A stretch of 64,000 nucleotides of DNA from Raphanus sativus (taxonomy: Eukaryota > Streptophyta > Magnoliopsida > Brassicales > Brassicaceae): assembly GCF_000801105.2 (NCBI RefSeq), contig NC_079517.1, positions 10,292,001-10,356,000 of the forward strand, read 5' to 3'. The stretch's first letter is position 1. The number at the start of each line of letters is the position of its first letter. Shown in pieces: positions 34,658 to 47,421 of the stretch. The notes under the pieces were generated by a model, which worked only from the letters and a program-made list of their open reading frames with translations, was not told where the DNA came from and made no database searches. A program made the translations under genes and the position numbers.

Positions 34658-36309
34658 ATAAACTGTTATTTTTAGATCTTTAGAGTAAAAGAAAGAAAAT
34701 GTGTAAACCTCTCTCTCTATCTCTTTATGTAACTTCACCAATGTTCAATTAGTCTCCAAAATAATAATGTTTAAGAATTCATATTTATTTTCATTGGATT
34801 AATGAGACGTGTTTGGAATCCAGAAGGTCAAAGAAGATGACCTAACTTTATTAGAGAGGTATGAAACAGAGCAGCCTGGAGATTTTCTTGTTTGTTTGAT
34901 TATTCTATGTTTGTAGAGAGTAAAAATCATATCTTCTTCTCTGTCTCTGGAGTAATCTGTTGTCTGCTACTGTTTTAGTTAGGATTTTTGTTCATATATG
35001 GATATGATAATACCCAAAAAGATCATGTTCATTAATCAGTAGAGAGGAGTGCCAAGTATTTAACAAAGCATTAATTATGTAAATTTGATCTTATTTTAGA
35101 CAAAAATGAATACAGAATATCCTAACCGCCTTGGATTTGATACGTAATTTAGTAGATATATCATGATTCTTTTCAATAATTATGGCTAACCCATATAACT
35201 ATCACATGGTCTCCCTCCCACTAAACAAGTGTCCAAGTTTTTGAACTAACATCCTAGACAACAAATCTTGTATGTCAACAAGTTTAACGTATAATCCGAC
35301 CTAATCTGTCCAACAAGTTTCATCATGTTCAATGATACTTAATTCTTTTTGTTCCAACGGTTATAATACAACTTTGGGATATATGTAGAGAAACTGATAC
35401 AAAGGCTACATGTCGTCTTGTATGAGTTTCTTTTTATAGGTTACGTTCAACGGTTCGTAAAGATAAACCAGACTCGTTGATATCATATTTATATACTCCA
35501 TTTCTTTATATAATATAAAAAAGACAAAATCTGCAAATTATACTTTAATGGTGTTTTCAAATTCCATAAAAAGATGAGAAAGAAATAGCACCGCCCAAAT
35601 TAAAAAGACAAAATGGCTCTTCTTGAGAAAATGATTTCGACTGTTCTTTTAACCTTAACCAACGAGCATTATATGCATTGCATCTACCACATTTGATAAC
35701 ACCTCATCATTGTTTTTCTCTCAATGATTGATTATTTCTATATCATTTTTGAGAAAGAACAAAAACTTACAACAATTTTCTAAAGTTGTTTCTGCTTTGT
35801 ATTCTTTTGAAAGATGAGTCATGTTGACTCATGAGTACTTTGATTGATTTGCCAATCTAGCACCTTGCCATGTCTATAGTGTAATCCCTTCATTAGTTTG
35901 GTTATCTGCCCTTTGACATGCCTCAAGAGACCAAAATATTATGGTCTCCATATATAATTATTGAGTATATAAATAGGGACCTTGTATAAACTTTTAAAAG
36001 CTTTTTAAAAATCAATCTCTACAGTTACAACTACTTTTCAACTTCAGTCATCACTACATAAAAACATTCGGATTGGCACTACTTCTGTTTCTAATATATC
36101 AACTCCCTCAAAGTTGCATCTTTAGTTTATTTAGTGAACAAGTTGATAAAATAGGGGGGAATTAGTGAAATAACCAAAAGGAAAACCAAAATTAAACTTT
36201 TAGAAAGGAAGTAGAGAGAGATAGGAAGAGAAGAGAATTTTGGTTACTTTCTTAATTTTTAGTTTTTTTGTTTGGTTATAGGGTGCAATTTCTCTAAAAT
36301 AAACTACTA
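34658..36309. other. 3' flank of NPH3 gene and intergenic DNA
   Basis: The 3' untranslated region probably extends to about 34770 (AATAATAATG-type signals). Beyond that no gene or element boundary is recognised. Confidence 0.5.
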
Positions 36310-36855
36310 CAGTGGAACCTCTATAAATTAATAATGTTGGGACTTTAAAATTTTATTAATTTATAGAGATATTAATTTACAAAAATTTCCTTTTTAGTTT
36401 TTTTTTCTATTTTTGTTTATAAAATAAGAAAATATTTGATTTTACCATATATACATTATTTAAATTTTATAAATTTGACTTTCATATTGTTTTATTATCT
36501 TGTTTGGTGTATATTTTTATATTTCTTATAATTGTTATGTGATTTTCGATATAATTTTACTAGATATTATCAAAATATATTGAAATATTAAGATAAATAG
36601 ATGTATTTTCATTGTAAATATAAAATCAACAATATAATGTTTAGTTTGTACTTATCTAAAAATATATATTAATAGATTATTAATTTATGATTTTAATGGG
36701 ACTATATATTTATATGGGAGTTTTAAAAATATTATTATCTTATTATTTTATCGATTTGTATCCTATTTTACACCGGCCCAAGTTGAGACCGACGAAATTT
36801 ATTAATTTATAGAGATTATTAATTTATAGAGTATTAATTTATAGAGGTTCTACTG
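36310..36855. mobile_element. Emigrant-type MITE (pogo/mariner class)
   Basis: The left end CAGTGGAACCTCTATAAATT mirrors the right end (reversed) CAGTAGAACCTCTATAAATT. TA lies on both sides. The terminal sequence resembles the Arabidopsis Emigrant family of pogo-like MITEs (recalled). Near the right end the motif ATTAATTTATAGAG occurs three times. Length is 546 bp. Confidence 0.8.
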
Positions 36856-37342
36856 TATATACTACTACCTTAGGCATAAAGTTATTTGTGCAACATGTAA
36901 ACAAAATGTATCTATGAGATTACTATTTGTAGGATAATTGTAGGCCAAATTATATTTATGTATAAATATATTTACTGACTGCTAATTAATAGAACTATGT
37001 ATTCGCATTTTTTACTTATCATATACTACCAATTATATTTATGTATAAATATACATACTACCAATTCAGTTAGGTAAATCGTTTAAGGAAAACTTTCTTA
37101 TTGTAACTATTTTTTTTTGTAAAAAAAAAACCATAGAAACATTATATGCCACCTCTTTGTGTTGCCAACTGATAGTTTTTCTCTTTTTTTTGAAAGGTAA
37201 AGTTTGCCAACCGATAGTTGAGGCGTAAAGCGAAGCAACTTAAAATACAAAGTTATACATAAGTTTAAGTACCCCACGTACTCCCATTGATTACATTACA
37301 ACAACAAAGGGAAATGCCATGGAATGATGTTCATCCATGAAT
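36856..37342. other. Intergenic, AT-rich
   Basis: The part near 37343 is likely the 3' untranslated region of the minus-strand small gene. A TATATTTATGTATAAATATA motif is repeated near 36950 and 37035. Confidence 0.4.
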
Positions 37343-37618
37343 CTACTTAGCGGCTCTAGGGAAATCTGATGGCTTAGCCGGAGGGTCATGTAGAGCGGCA
37401 GCCTCAATACTCTTGGTACGTTGTAGCGAAAGAGACCTGTGCATTCGACAACGAAAAGAACCGGGGTGAGTGGTTGGTGAGCAAAGGCAGTTTGTCTTGG
37501 TGATGCTGGTTTGACGGGTTAGTCCACCGGCGCCCCCTTCGGGTGCGGAACTGCCATCGCCAGGAATCTCAATCTTCATGTTCCTTTCGTCCTTTACCAT
37601 TTGTTGAACCTTCTCCAT
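37343..37618 (-). CDS. Small serine-rich-type protein (91 aa)
   Basis: A single open exon starts at ATG 37618. The protein has an N-terminal acidic/basic stretch (MEKVQQMVKDERNMKIEI), a Gly-rich linker, then LTRQTSITKTNCLCSPTTH and PGSFRCRMHRSLSLQRTKS. The C-C-PTTHPGSFRCR-HR core marks a plant family annotated as serine-rich protein-like, of unknown function. The conserved cysteines and RTxS sites suggest a small regulatory or phosphorylated protein, which is inference. No signal peptide is visible. A possible upstream leader exon with donor GTATGT at 38447 and TATA-like ATATATAT near 38538 is noted but not proven. Confidence 0.8.
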   Translation of the reverse strand: MEKVQQMVKDERNMKIEIPGDGSSAPEGGAGGLTRQTSITKTNCLCSPTTHPGSFRCRMHRSLSLQRTKSIEAAALHDPPAKPSDFPRAAK

Positions 37619-39966
37619 TTTCTAGTTTTCATCAACAAGCCAAGCCAGGAATACTATTAAAAGTTGTAGTAATGATAGCAACTAACTCGGATCGACATGT
37701 CTGCCATATCTCTGATTTATGTCGTGATGAGACGGCCTGGTTTAAATCCACATTCTTGATTTTCATCAAGTTCAGTAAAAAAGAAAACCATTACAAAAAG
37801 CACCATTTTTCTTAATGCGTTTTATCCGGGAAAAAGAAATTAACACCTTTCCTTACGGCGTGGTAATGAACTTACTAACCATGACCTGAAAAAGAACAAC
37901 TAGACAATTATTAAAGAGAATGTGTGATACTAGCTATTCTTTGATGCACTAATATTTCTTTTTTTAGGATATAGGTTTTTGATTTTGATTTTTGTTTAAG
38001 TTTCTTATTTTTTCTTATAGATTAACCACTTTTACGTTTGATCATAAAGAGTGTTATCCAGTTATAAAGAGAAATATTTTGAGCTTTGTTTTTGGCTTTG
38101 CAAAGAACAATGTTTTGACATTAATTCTTAGTGTTTTACTTTTGATTTGTTCTCTTTTAGTTAAAAGAAACATAAACTCTATCAAGCTGTCCGAACTAAA
38201 ACATGAATGATACAAAAACTATATGCGTTAAAGAACGATCACGAGATTTTAATTCTTGCAAAAACTTAGATGATATATATAGCAGGATTGTAGGATATTA
38301 TTGGTGCATTTGTGAACCTATCAAGAACGGTGTGGCTCTATCCCAACCAGATCACTGAAGAAGTGGAAGCCAGAAAAAAGGAAGTGCCAAATTAAGAACA
38401 TAACACACAACTAAAAGGGAATCAAGACTCAAGAGTGATGGACATACCTCTTTGTGGATGATCAAAGTTGACGTTGAAGCTGAAACGACCCAGAATGTGT
38501 TAATGACCCTTTCTGAATCGCTCTAGCTTGTTCCAAATATATATTCTCCTTTATTCTTTTAAGTCATCACGGGAATGATGATGCACTATATCAAAGGCAT
38601 ATCGGTTATCTTCCATAATGCTTCAACCACTCTTATCCTAAATGCCCATCATTGAGTGGTCCCGCTCCTTTATTGTTTTTAACGGTGCTTCTAAATCCGG
38701 ATTGATTAAAGACCGGATGAGATAATGATTTGGATCGTCGTGGTGGAATGCAATTAGTTGATGAAATGTAAAATCAAATTTTAGTGGATTTTGTTATAGA
38801 TGAGTTGTAAGTATCCGATGTTATATAGTATTTATAAAAATAAATCCAAAAATCTACGAGTTGTAAACTGTAATTTGAATCAATAAATAGTTAAATAAGC
38901 ACTAAATTCAGTTTAAAAAAAAAAAACTAAATTCAAGTTTTATATGTTCACAAAAATTCTAACAGTAATTTGTGTTAGCTAGGGCTGCATTTCTTATCTA
39001 ATTTATTTTTTGTATTTAAAATTTTACTTAATGATATGTTAACAAGCTTAAGAACTGAAACTAGACGGCAAAACAAAGTTAAACTTTAACAACCTAGATG
39101 AAAGGATACAATTGTCTAAATCAACAATTTAACATTTAACTAATCCAACCTTAATATTCCTTTGCAAGAAACCGAATTATGAAACTCTTTACACATTATA
39201 ATATACTCTAGAAAACATCATGAATTACAAATCTATTCTATTAAAATATTGATCATGTACAATTGATAAATATTTAGTCCAACTACTTATTTTCAATGAT
39301 CTATACTTGAAAAAAATATTAACTGCATCAAATTATATATTGTAGATGTAACCACCACTCCAACTGAATAATAATCGGATTTCTAAGGTTTTGACTTTTT
39401 TTTTTCAAAACTCATGTGTGTTTTGCCAGGAGATGAAAAAATATTAGGCCACGGACCTTGGATTACAAATATCCATTTTTGATTAAATGATAAATTATAA
39501 TGTGTAATATTTTTTGTTTGGTGTAATATATTATGCATGTAATAGTAACGTTATTATCAGAATATATGAAATCATATCATGATACTTAATTGAAAAACAT
39601 ATAATTAATTTAATTTAGTGAATTATTATTGATTACTAAACAAAATCTGATGTAACAAAAAAAAAACTAAACAAAATCTTAACTATACTTTGTTATTTAT
39701 GAAAAGTTTTACGATTAAAGTTCAAAATTAATGTATAAAATAGCTATGGTACAAGGATATAGTTATACAACCTCACAAATTCCACATAATTTATTGAAAT
39801 CTCTTATTAATATTTTTTTATAAAACTAATTTACACAAATATGAAAAATTAAATTTCTACAAAAAATGTAAAATAAAAATATACTCGCCGTTTAAAGAAC
39901 GGTCGGAATCTAGCAATATTTAAAAATCTTATTAAAATCATCGAAAACTAAAATGTCGCCTGCCTA
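37619..39966. other. Upstream region of small gene and intergenic DNA
   Basis: A minus-strand leader exon may lie at about 38448-38510. A degraded Helitron-like 3' end (hairpin CCGTT/AACGG near 39885, then TCTAG at 39911) is followed by C, not T, so it is not called. Otherwise AT-rich. Confidence 0.35.
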
Positions 39967-41912
39967 TCCCCTAAACATTATTTGAGAAGTGATTTGCCAC
40001 ATGTCTTCTCTACAATCGTTTTCACAAAAATAATTGTGACGTGGCTATTAAGATTGATGACATGTCATATAGTTAAATATGACATGGACAATTACATTTA
40101 ATGCTGATATATATTTTTGGAAATCTTTTTAGAATAAGGCAATAACTCATATATTATATTTAATATTGATTTATATTTTTGGTAAACTTTGTAAAATATG
40201 GTAATAACTCATAAATCATCACTAAAATAAATATATTTAAATAAGACATTTTGAATTTCGAAATATTATATAATTTTACTTTTATAATTATAAAATTTTT
40301 ATTATCTAAAATTTTCTAAATTTTCTGAATTAAAAAAAAATTGTAATATCATTAGTTTCTTTTAGATATCTACAAATTATATAAATATTATTTAGTTTTA
40401 ATTTTTGATAACTATACAATTTTATATGACTTTTAGTAATTTTGTACAAGTTGATTTAATACATTTAACCAAATGAAATAAATAATTTTTTTATCTAAGA
40501 TTTTAACTTTATATATATACATATATATTCTTAAATATAATTTAAAATAAAAAAATATTTTCTCTTAATTTTATGCTTAATTAATTATATTTATATTAAT
40601 TATTGGTCAAAATAATAAAATATATAATATTAATAAATTATATTTTAAAATAAAAATTTAACTTTAAAAAAATTTATCACTACACATGGTGCAGGAAAAC
40701 ACCTATATTAATAATTGTGACATGTCTACTAAAATTGATAACATGTCTTATAGATTAATATGACATGAACAATTATATTTAATGTTAATTTATATTTTTG
40801 GTAAATATTTTAAATATGGTTATAATTCATATATTATATTTATTGTCGATTTATATTTTTGGACTTTTTTAAAATATGGTAATAAATCATAAATCATCAT
40901 TAAAATAAATATATTCAGTTATCCATTTCAAATTTTGAAATATCATCTAAATTAAAAATATTTCAAAATATATACATATTTTAGAAAATTATAAAAATTA
41001 AATCATAAAATCAAATTAAATCGTAAAATCATTAGTTTCTTATATATATCTACAGATTTTATAAATATTATTTAATTTTAATTTTTGACATTTATGCAAT
41101 TTTACATATTTATTTAATATATTTAATTAAATAAATAGATAGAAAAATATACCTAAGATTATAATTTTAAATATATACATGCACATTCTTAAATATAATT
41201 CAAAATAAACAAAATTATTTTTATCTTAATTTTAATGTTCGTTAAATCAAATTTATATTAAAATATTGATAAGAAGAAAGAAAATTTATAATATTAATAA
41301 AAAAATTAAATATAATTTATATTTTTGGTAAACTTTTTTAAATATGGTAATAACTCATATATTACATTTATTGTCGATTTATATTTTGGACTTTTAAAAA
41401 TTTGGAAATAACTCATAAATCATCATTAAAATAAATATATATTCAATTATGGCATTTCAAATTTCGAAATATCATTTAAATTAAAAATATTTCAAAAATA
41501 TATACATACTTTTAGAAAATTATAAAAATTAAATCATATAATCAAATTAAATCGTAAAATTATTAGTTTCTTATATATATCTACAGATTTTATAAATATC
41601 AGTTAATTTTAATTTTTGACAATTATGAAATTTTACATATTTATTTAATATATTTAATTAAACTAAATAGATAGAAAAATCTACTTAAGATTATAATTTT
41701 AAATATATACATGCACATTCTTAAATATAATTCAAAATAAACAAAATTATTTTTATTTTAATTTTAATGTTCAATTAAATCAAATTTATATTAAAATATT
41801 GATAAGTAAAAGAAAATTTATAATATTAATAGAAAATTAAGTATATTTTATATTTATCTATTACAAATATTTTAGAACTTTTTTACTGCACCTGGTGCAG
41901 GAAAACACCTAG
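39967..41912 (+). mobile_element. Helitron with internal repeats
   Basis: It starts TCCCCTAAACATTATTTG after A. It ends with hairpin GCACC/GGTGC (41888-41898) then AGGAAAACACCTAG before T. Near 40690 there is a second CATGGTGCAGGAAAACACCT, so the end region is duplicated. A unit of about 530 bp (about 40788-41316 and about 41317-41850) is tandemly repeated, with TTTATATTTTTGGTAAA as landmark. No protein coding is seen. Confidence 0.75.
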
Positions 41913-42153
41913 TAAACTAATATATGTCAAAATTATAAATACGAATCATTTTTTAAACAGATTGAATATTTGAATGATTTTTAGTTTATCATTTTTATCG
42001 ATAACTTTGAACCCCATAAATACAATGATAGGGCTGGACCAAATATGAACTAATAACACGAACTAGATCTTTAGAAACCCAACACACTCTCAATAAATAA
42101 GCGCAAAAAATCGTAAATCTAATGATCCAAATGAACTATTAACCTTGATGTAA
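41913..42153. other. Spacer between two Helitrons
   Basis: Short AT-rich stretch; nothing recognised. Confidence 0.4.
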
Positions 42154-43420
42154 TCTATACTATTAAACCAGGATCCTATTAGGTTTTTTACTAAAAATAC
42201 CCTTTTGTTTACTAACATTGCATATTTAATTAAGGGCAATCAAGTAATATTAATAACACATCTATATTGGGTCATTTTTTGGATCCATCCCACTGTCCAC
42301 ATCAGATCTCTCTTGGACCATTTGAGTCGATTAAGAAATTAGATCCAATTCTTTTTTTTTCTCCAAGTTCAAATAATTTTTTTCAATCATTTTTAATATT
42401 TTGTTTAGTGAACAAAAATTAATTACTTAATTATTATTTTTCTTTTTAATATAATTTAAGCATTCATAAAAAAATTTGAGTTTTTCATTGAAAAGTATAA
42501 ATCTTTATTAAAAGTATATATTTTTTATTTAAAAAATTAACCATATAATAAAATTAACTTATCAAAGTTATACCAACTTAATTCATTAAAAATAAAGTTT
42601 AATTTTCTAAACATAAATATTCATTAGACGTAGACGTTCAGGTACTCATTCGGGTACGGAACGGTTCTTTCGGCTATCGGGTTTTTAGGATTTTGAAATT
42701 AAACCTCATTCGGGTCTTATAAAATTTTGGGTCGGGTTCGAGTCGGATCTTTCGGAGTCCGGGTGGGTTCGGTTCTCATGCATAAAACCTGAAAAATAAC
42801 CAAATAACCAAAGTATCTAAAACGGGTTCGGTTATTTGTACTCAAAGTAACCTAAGTATCCGATTCGGTTCAAATTTTTGTATCCAAATTACTCAAAAGT
42901 AACGAAAAGTAACCAAAAATATCAATTCTTTATAGTTTTTTGAGTAAACTTTTATCCAAACTATCATATTTTATCCAAAAATACTCAAAAGTACCGAAAA
43001 TAACTACTATAGTTAGCTTATAATATTAATTTAAAATATTAAAATAATTATAAATATAATCATAACATATATTTTTAGATATATATTCACATTATATCTT
43101 CGGGTACTCATTCCAGTTCTCGGTTCGGATCAGGTTCGGGAACGGTTCGATATAGCAATTTAGAACTCATTCGGATATTTACCATGGGTCTGATCGGTTC
43201 GGGACCCTGATTTTCGGGTCGGTTTCGGGTTGGTTCTTCAGGTCCGGATATTGTGCTCAGGAATATACTTATTTAAAATGAAACACTATAAAGAAAGATT
43301 AAAAAGTTTAAGTCTTTTATAAACAAAACAAATATATGAAAATATGACATTTACTAAATATTTGTCAATTAAAAAAAAGATAAATAAACCCGCGCTTTGA
43401 AAGCGCGGATCAAAATCTAG
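42154..43420 (+). mobile_element. Helitron, non-autonomous (family 1, copy 2)
   Basis: It starts TCTATACTATTAAACCAGG after A and ends with hairpin CCGCGCTTT/AAAGCGCGG (43390-43408) plus ATCAAAATCTAG before T. Start, end and interior match the minus-strand element at 13659-14938, including the CGGGTTCGG-type repeat blocks flanking AT-rich DNA. Confidence 0.85.
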
Positions 43421-44042
43421 TTAATTATTAAATTTGTAACATATTGTTGTTATGCCCTTTTGCATATTTTCACTTTTTACCGTTTACTTTGACACTTGTT
43501 TACCTTTATAATTTTTTTAAAAAAATATGGAATAAATTCATATTCTATAAGATAAAACAAGATTTGAAAAACTTAACTTTTAGGATATCTCATGTTGATA
43601 ATCCTTAATCTATCTTTTATTATTATTTATAAAATGATTTTTAGTTCTAAACTCTCACAACAAAATTAAAACGGTTAGATGTTATAAAAAAAAATAAAAC
43701 GGTTAAAATCATTTCTACACTTAATAATTAATATTATTTAAAATAATCATATACATATATTGTCTTGTTAGCTGAAAAATATATTTTCAATCATAAAGTT
43801 AAAAATTAAATATTAATTAAGTAAAAACGAAATATGTATAATCAAAAATAAAATGTTCAATGATTTTAATATTTGTTTATTATAAGGAATGTAGTATAAA
43901 TATTTTTTAAATATGAAAAATTACCAAAAAATATTTAACATAAAAACGAGCATATAATATTTTTGGTAAAAAAATAATATATATATATATATAATTTGAA
44001 TTAACAATGCATATCTATTTATTAGTGACAATAAGATGATTA
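43421..44042. other. Spacer between Helitrons
   Basis: AT-rich with an (AT)n run near 43975; no gene. Confidence 0.4.
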
Positions 44043-45973
44043 TCCCCTATATATTAAAAGAGATGCATTCGTAATTAATGCGTTCACACTATATTTTATG
44101 AATATGCTGACGTGTCGTCTTCACAATCGTTTGACATTAAATGCGTTCACACACTAAATTTTTAACTACATTTGAGACAATTTAATGTATTCGCATTCTA
44201 TTTTTTTAATAAGTTTTTTTGGTTCATACATTTTTAAAATTTGTAATAATGAACTGAAATTATTTAAAATTCTCTTTGTACAACTACTGAGTAATATTAT
44301 TTAAAAAAAAAATTAAGATTCGCATTAGCTAAAATGGTGGAGTGAAAATATTTTTAAAATTGAAAATTTCATATCTAACTTGGTTTTTTGAAAAGAGACA
44401 TGTGACAATGCTATACTCCAAGTGTATAGATTGTTTCAAAATGTTACATTTGGTAACTGTGATATCAGATAGCCTCTACACAACCCATGAAGGTCTCTTT
44501 CAAAGCTCTTCTCGGGTCCATGAAGAAAAACTTTACTGTTGGGTTCTTTAGAAGAACTTGACAAAATTGAGAGGAGGAGACATGTTGGTGAGAACGATGA
44601 TGATGATGGGAATGTAACTCTAAACCATGTTTTATGGTCGTGTTCATGGATGGTTGATGGTCTGAGCGAGAGTAACTATAAGGAATTTCTTTCGGGAGGT
44701 GATTGCACCGAAAATTTTCTAAAGCAATCAAAGTTAAAGAAAAGTGGTTAACTTCTAATGATATTTTCGTATGTGATTATTTAAATTTAATGTGTTTTGT
44801 TTACCGTTTTAGATGATCATAAGATCACATGAAGGACCTGATGTAAAATCAAATCGAGAAGACATGGGAAACATGCTATGCGTCTACTCACATCAACATT
44901 AATCAAAATTTACATTATTAAAATTAATAAAAACCAATTTCTATGAATATAAATATACAACTTTTTATATTATGTCTAAGTTCAAACAATAAAAATAATC
45001 TTAGATTATCTTATATAAAATACAAAATCTTAAAATTTCACTATTATTGTTTGTACAAACAATACAAATAATATTGTATGTCTTTTTTCTTAAACTATTA
45101 TTTAGATTTTATTTGATTTTGCAAGCATTTAGAAATTTAAAAATGAAACAATTGGTTCGACATAAGAACTGTCGAAAACTGATATAAAATGAAGCCAAAC
45201 AAATATAATAGTTTTAGGTTTATCACCGAAAAATAAAAAACCTCGATCACTTCAACCGAATAAACTAAATAAATATGGATTTAGAATGGTATTTATATTT
45301 TAGGAGGCTAAAAAAATAACGTAATACCGAACGAATATCCAGATTAAACACATATAATGTCTTTTTATCTTAAAAAGTAGGACTTGGCAAAATATCCAGA
45401 ACTGAAGAACCGATCCAAAACCGAACCGAAAATCAGGGTCTCGAACTCGATCAGATACGGGGTAAATAACCGAGTGGTTCCTAAATTGATTTATCCGAAG
45501 AACCGGTACTCAATCCGATCCGAACCGAAAACAGAATGAGTGTCCGAAGATTTCTGAAATGTAAATATATATTAAAAAATATTATTTATAATTATATGTA
45601 TACGTATTTTTAAAAATTAAAATTTTAAATTAAATATATTAACTATTTTGTGTATTTTCAGATAAAATATGATAGTCTATATAGAAAAAAAAACCGTATC
45701 TAATGAGTAATTTTAGTTATTATTTAGTACATTTAGATAGTTTGGATACAAAATATCCAAACCGAATCGGGTAATATGGTTACTTTGAGTATGAACCAGT
45801 TCAGATATATTAGTTATTCGGTTATTTTAAGATTCTTTTACATCAAAACCGAACCTACTCGAACCCGATAGGACTCGACTCGAACCCGACTCGGATACCT
45901 GAATGCTCATACCTATTAAAAAGATAATAAAATCAATAATTTCATTCCGTGCAAGGCACGGGTTATTACCTAG
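44043..45973 (+). mobile_element. Helitron with possible captured fragment
   Basis: It starts TCCCCTATATATTAAAAG after A. It ends with hairpin CCGTGC/GCACGG (45947-45961) and GTTATTACCTAG before T. A segment at about 44465-44755 has lower AT content and open frames on both strands (for example [17 protein letters not shown]). It may be a captured gene piece that I cannot identify. A CCGAACCGAAAA-type repeat block occupies about 45390-45910. Confidence 0.75.
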
Positions 45974-46624
45974 TGTCATATTATTCTAAGTGATGTTTTA
46001 ACCAAAATATAGTTTACAAAAAAAAATGTTTTAACCAAAATATAGTTTGCTATATTTGAAGTGACATTCATGGTATCATGGACGTCAAAAACGAGATACA
46101 AATGAATAGGAGATGTTTCTTACATCAACGTAACGCCAAAAAGTTAACACGAGCCTAATGCGTTTATAGAAAACGATTTAACGCCTGGTCAAAGGAAATG
46201 GTCTCAGAGAATATCCTCTAGAAGCTTCTCGTTGACCAACGACTTGAGTCCACATGGCAGCCTTTTCGTCTCTCTCAACTTTTCAAAAACCGACTCTTTC
46301 CTCAGTTTGTATAAAAGGTCAAAGTTTTGTAGAAATATCTTCACAAGCGTTTCAGCGTTTCTAACACGTAATCACATTTCGCCGAAAACACCGTCCTTGT
46401 CGCATACCTCACGTTTGTATATAAAACAGAGAGAGATAAGATCAACAAAGAGTAGCATAAGTCGTCTCTCTGTATAATATTTATTTCTCAAAACCAATTT
46501 GGTGTTGCTCACCAACCTGATTTTCTCTTCTACTTTCACACAGAACCCGTGTCGTGTCTTCTGGAACAGAGTTGTATAAAGGGTTTTCTTTGTTTGTCTA
46601 AGGTTTTTTTTTGTGTGGTGGAAA
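45974..46624 (+). promoter_or_regulatory. Promoter and leader of the small RSRSP gene
   Basis: Two TATA-like motifs are present: TATAAAAGG at 46310-46318 and TATATAAAA at 46418-46426. Three W-box cores (TTGACC on either strand) lie at 46187-46192, 46232-46237 and 46317-46322. Clustered W-boxes suggest control by WRKY factors and stress induction, which is inference. The leader is pyrimidine-rich. Confidence 0.55.
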
Positions 46625-46828
46625 ATGGAGAACAAGACCAGCAATAATGGAAACGAGGATGGTCCAAAACATAGCCAAGTGGTGAAGATAAAGAGAGAAT
46701 TTGAGAAGATAAGCCAGCCATCGCTGAAGCAACCGGAGATGAGAAGGGTCCTCTCCGAGATTACGAGGCGTCAACGTTCACGTTCACCACTCGGCTTGGG
46801 AGAGAGATCTATTTCCGTTGGACACTGA
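46625..46828 (+). CDS. Small basic protein with RSRSP motif (67 aa)
   Basis: ATG 46625 is preferred over the in-frame ATG at 46613 because it sits in an AAAATGG context. The protein is charged: MENKTSNNGNEDGPKH, then a basic segment with RRVLSEITRRQRSRSPLG, then LGERSISVGH. RRQRSRSP and SISVG fit kinase and possibly 14-3-3 targets, and no membrane segment or signal peptide is seen. It resembles small plant proteins of unknown function (recalled neighbour At1g67920), but the family is not certain. It has a proper TATA box and leader, so it is called a real gene. Confidence 0.7.
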   Translation: MENKTSNNGNEDGPKHSQVVKIKREFEKISQPSLKQPEMRRVLSEITRRQRSRSPLGLGERSISVGH

Positions 46829-47235
46829 TGCTGCATGTTTGCCTTGGTAATCAAAGATGGAGATGTATAATAAGAAGAAGAAGAGGAGGTTTTTAATACT
46901 TGCAGACTTTGGTGTATATATGATGTGTCCATGTATGTAGATTCATACTCTTTTGTTTTTATATACTGATCGATGAATCTCCCTTCTTCTCAGAGTAAAC
47001 CATTTCCTTGATCCAGTATCTAGGCTCATGTATGTAAAAATATGTTGGTAGTTTCGTTTTAAAAAAAAATCTTGACTCAACCCCACAAACTCAACAACCA
47101 AGAAAAAGAGAAATTTCAACAATTTTCTAAAAAATTCCAGGTTGTTTTTAATAGGCCTTACTTTACTAGACATAGATACAATCTTCAATAGGTGAGGCCA
47201 ATTAGGTGGAGTAGTTACCCTACGTACGTCCAAAT
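46829..47235. other. Convergent intergenic region
   Basis: Contains the likely 3' untranslated region of the small gene up to about 46975; nothing else was recognised. Confidence 0.4.
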
Positions 47236-47421
47236 TCAGTCCAATATACATAAAATAACACACATTAAGTCTTATTCCCAAAAGAAATGATAACATCAAA
47301 CTCCTTCACCGCTGCCCAACACAAACAAGGTACCCCTTGAGCAGGTTGAGATTCATTATTTATTACGAAAGAAAGAAACATAGATGATAACTTCCAATGC
47401 ATTTGATCAAAATGCATTAGA

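Noticed and set aside
33211..34741. Minus-strand frames opposite the NPH3 exons
   Set aside because: Shadows of the real coding strand; no independent evidence.
39885..39914. Hairpin followed by CTAG resembling a Helitron 3' end
   Set aside because: The flanking base is C rather than T, the stem is imperfect and no matching 5' end was found.
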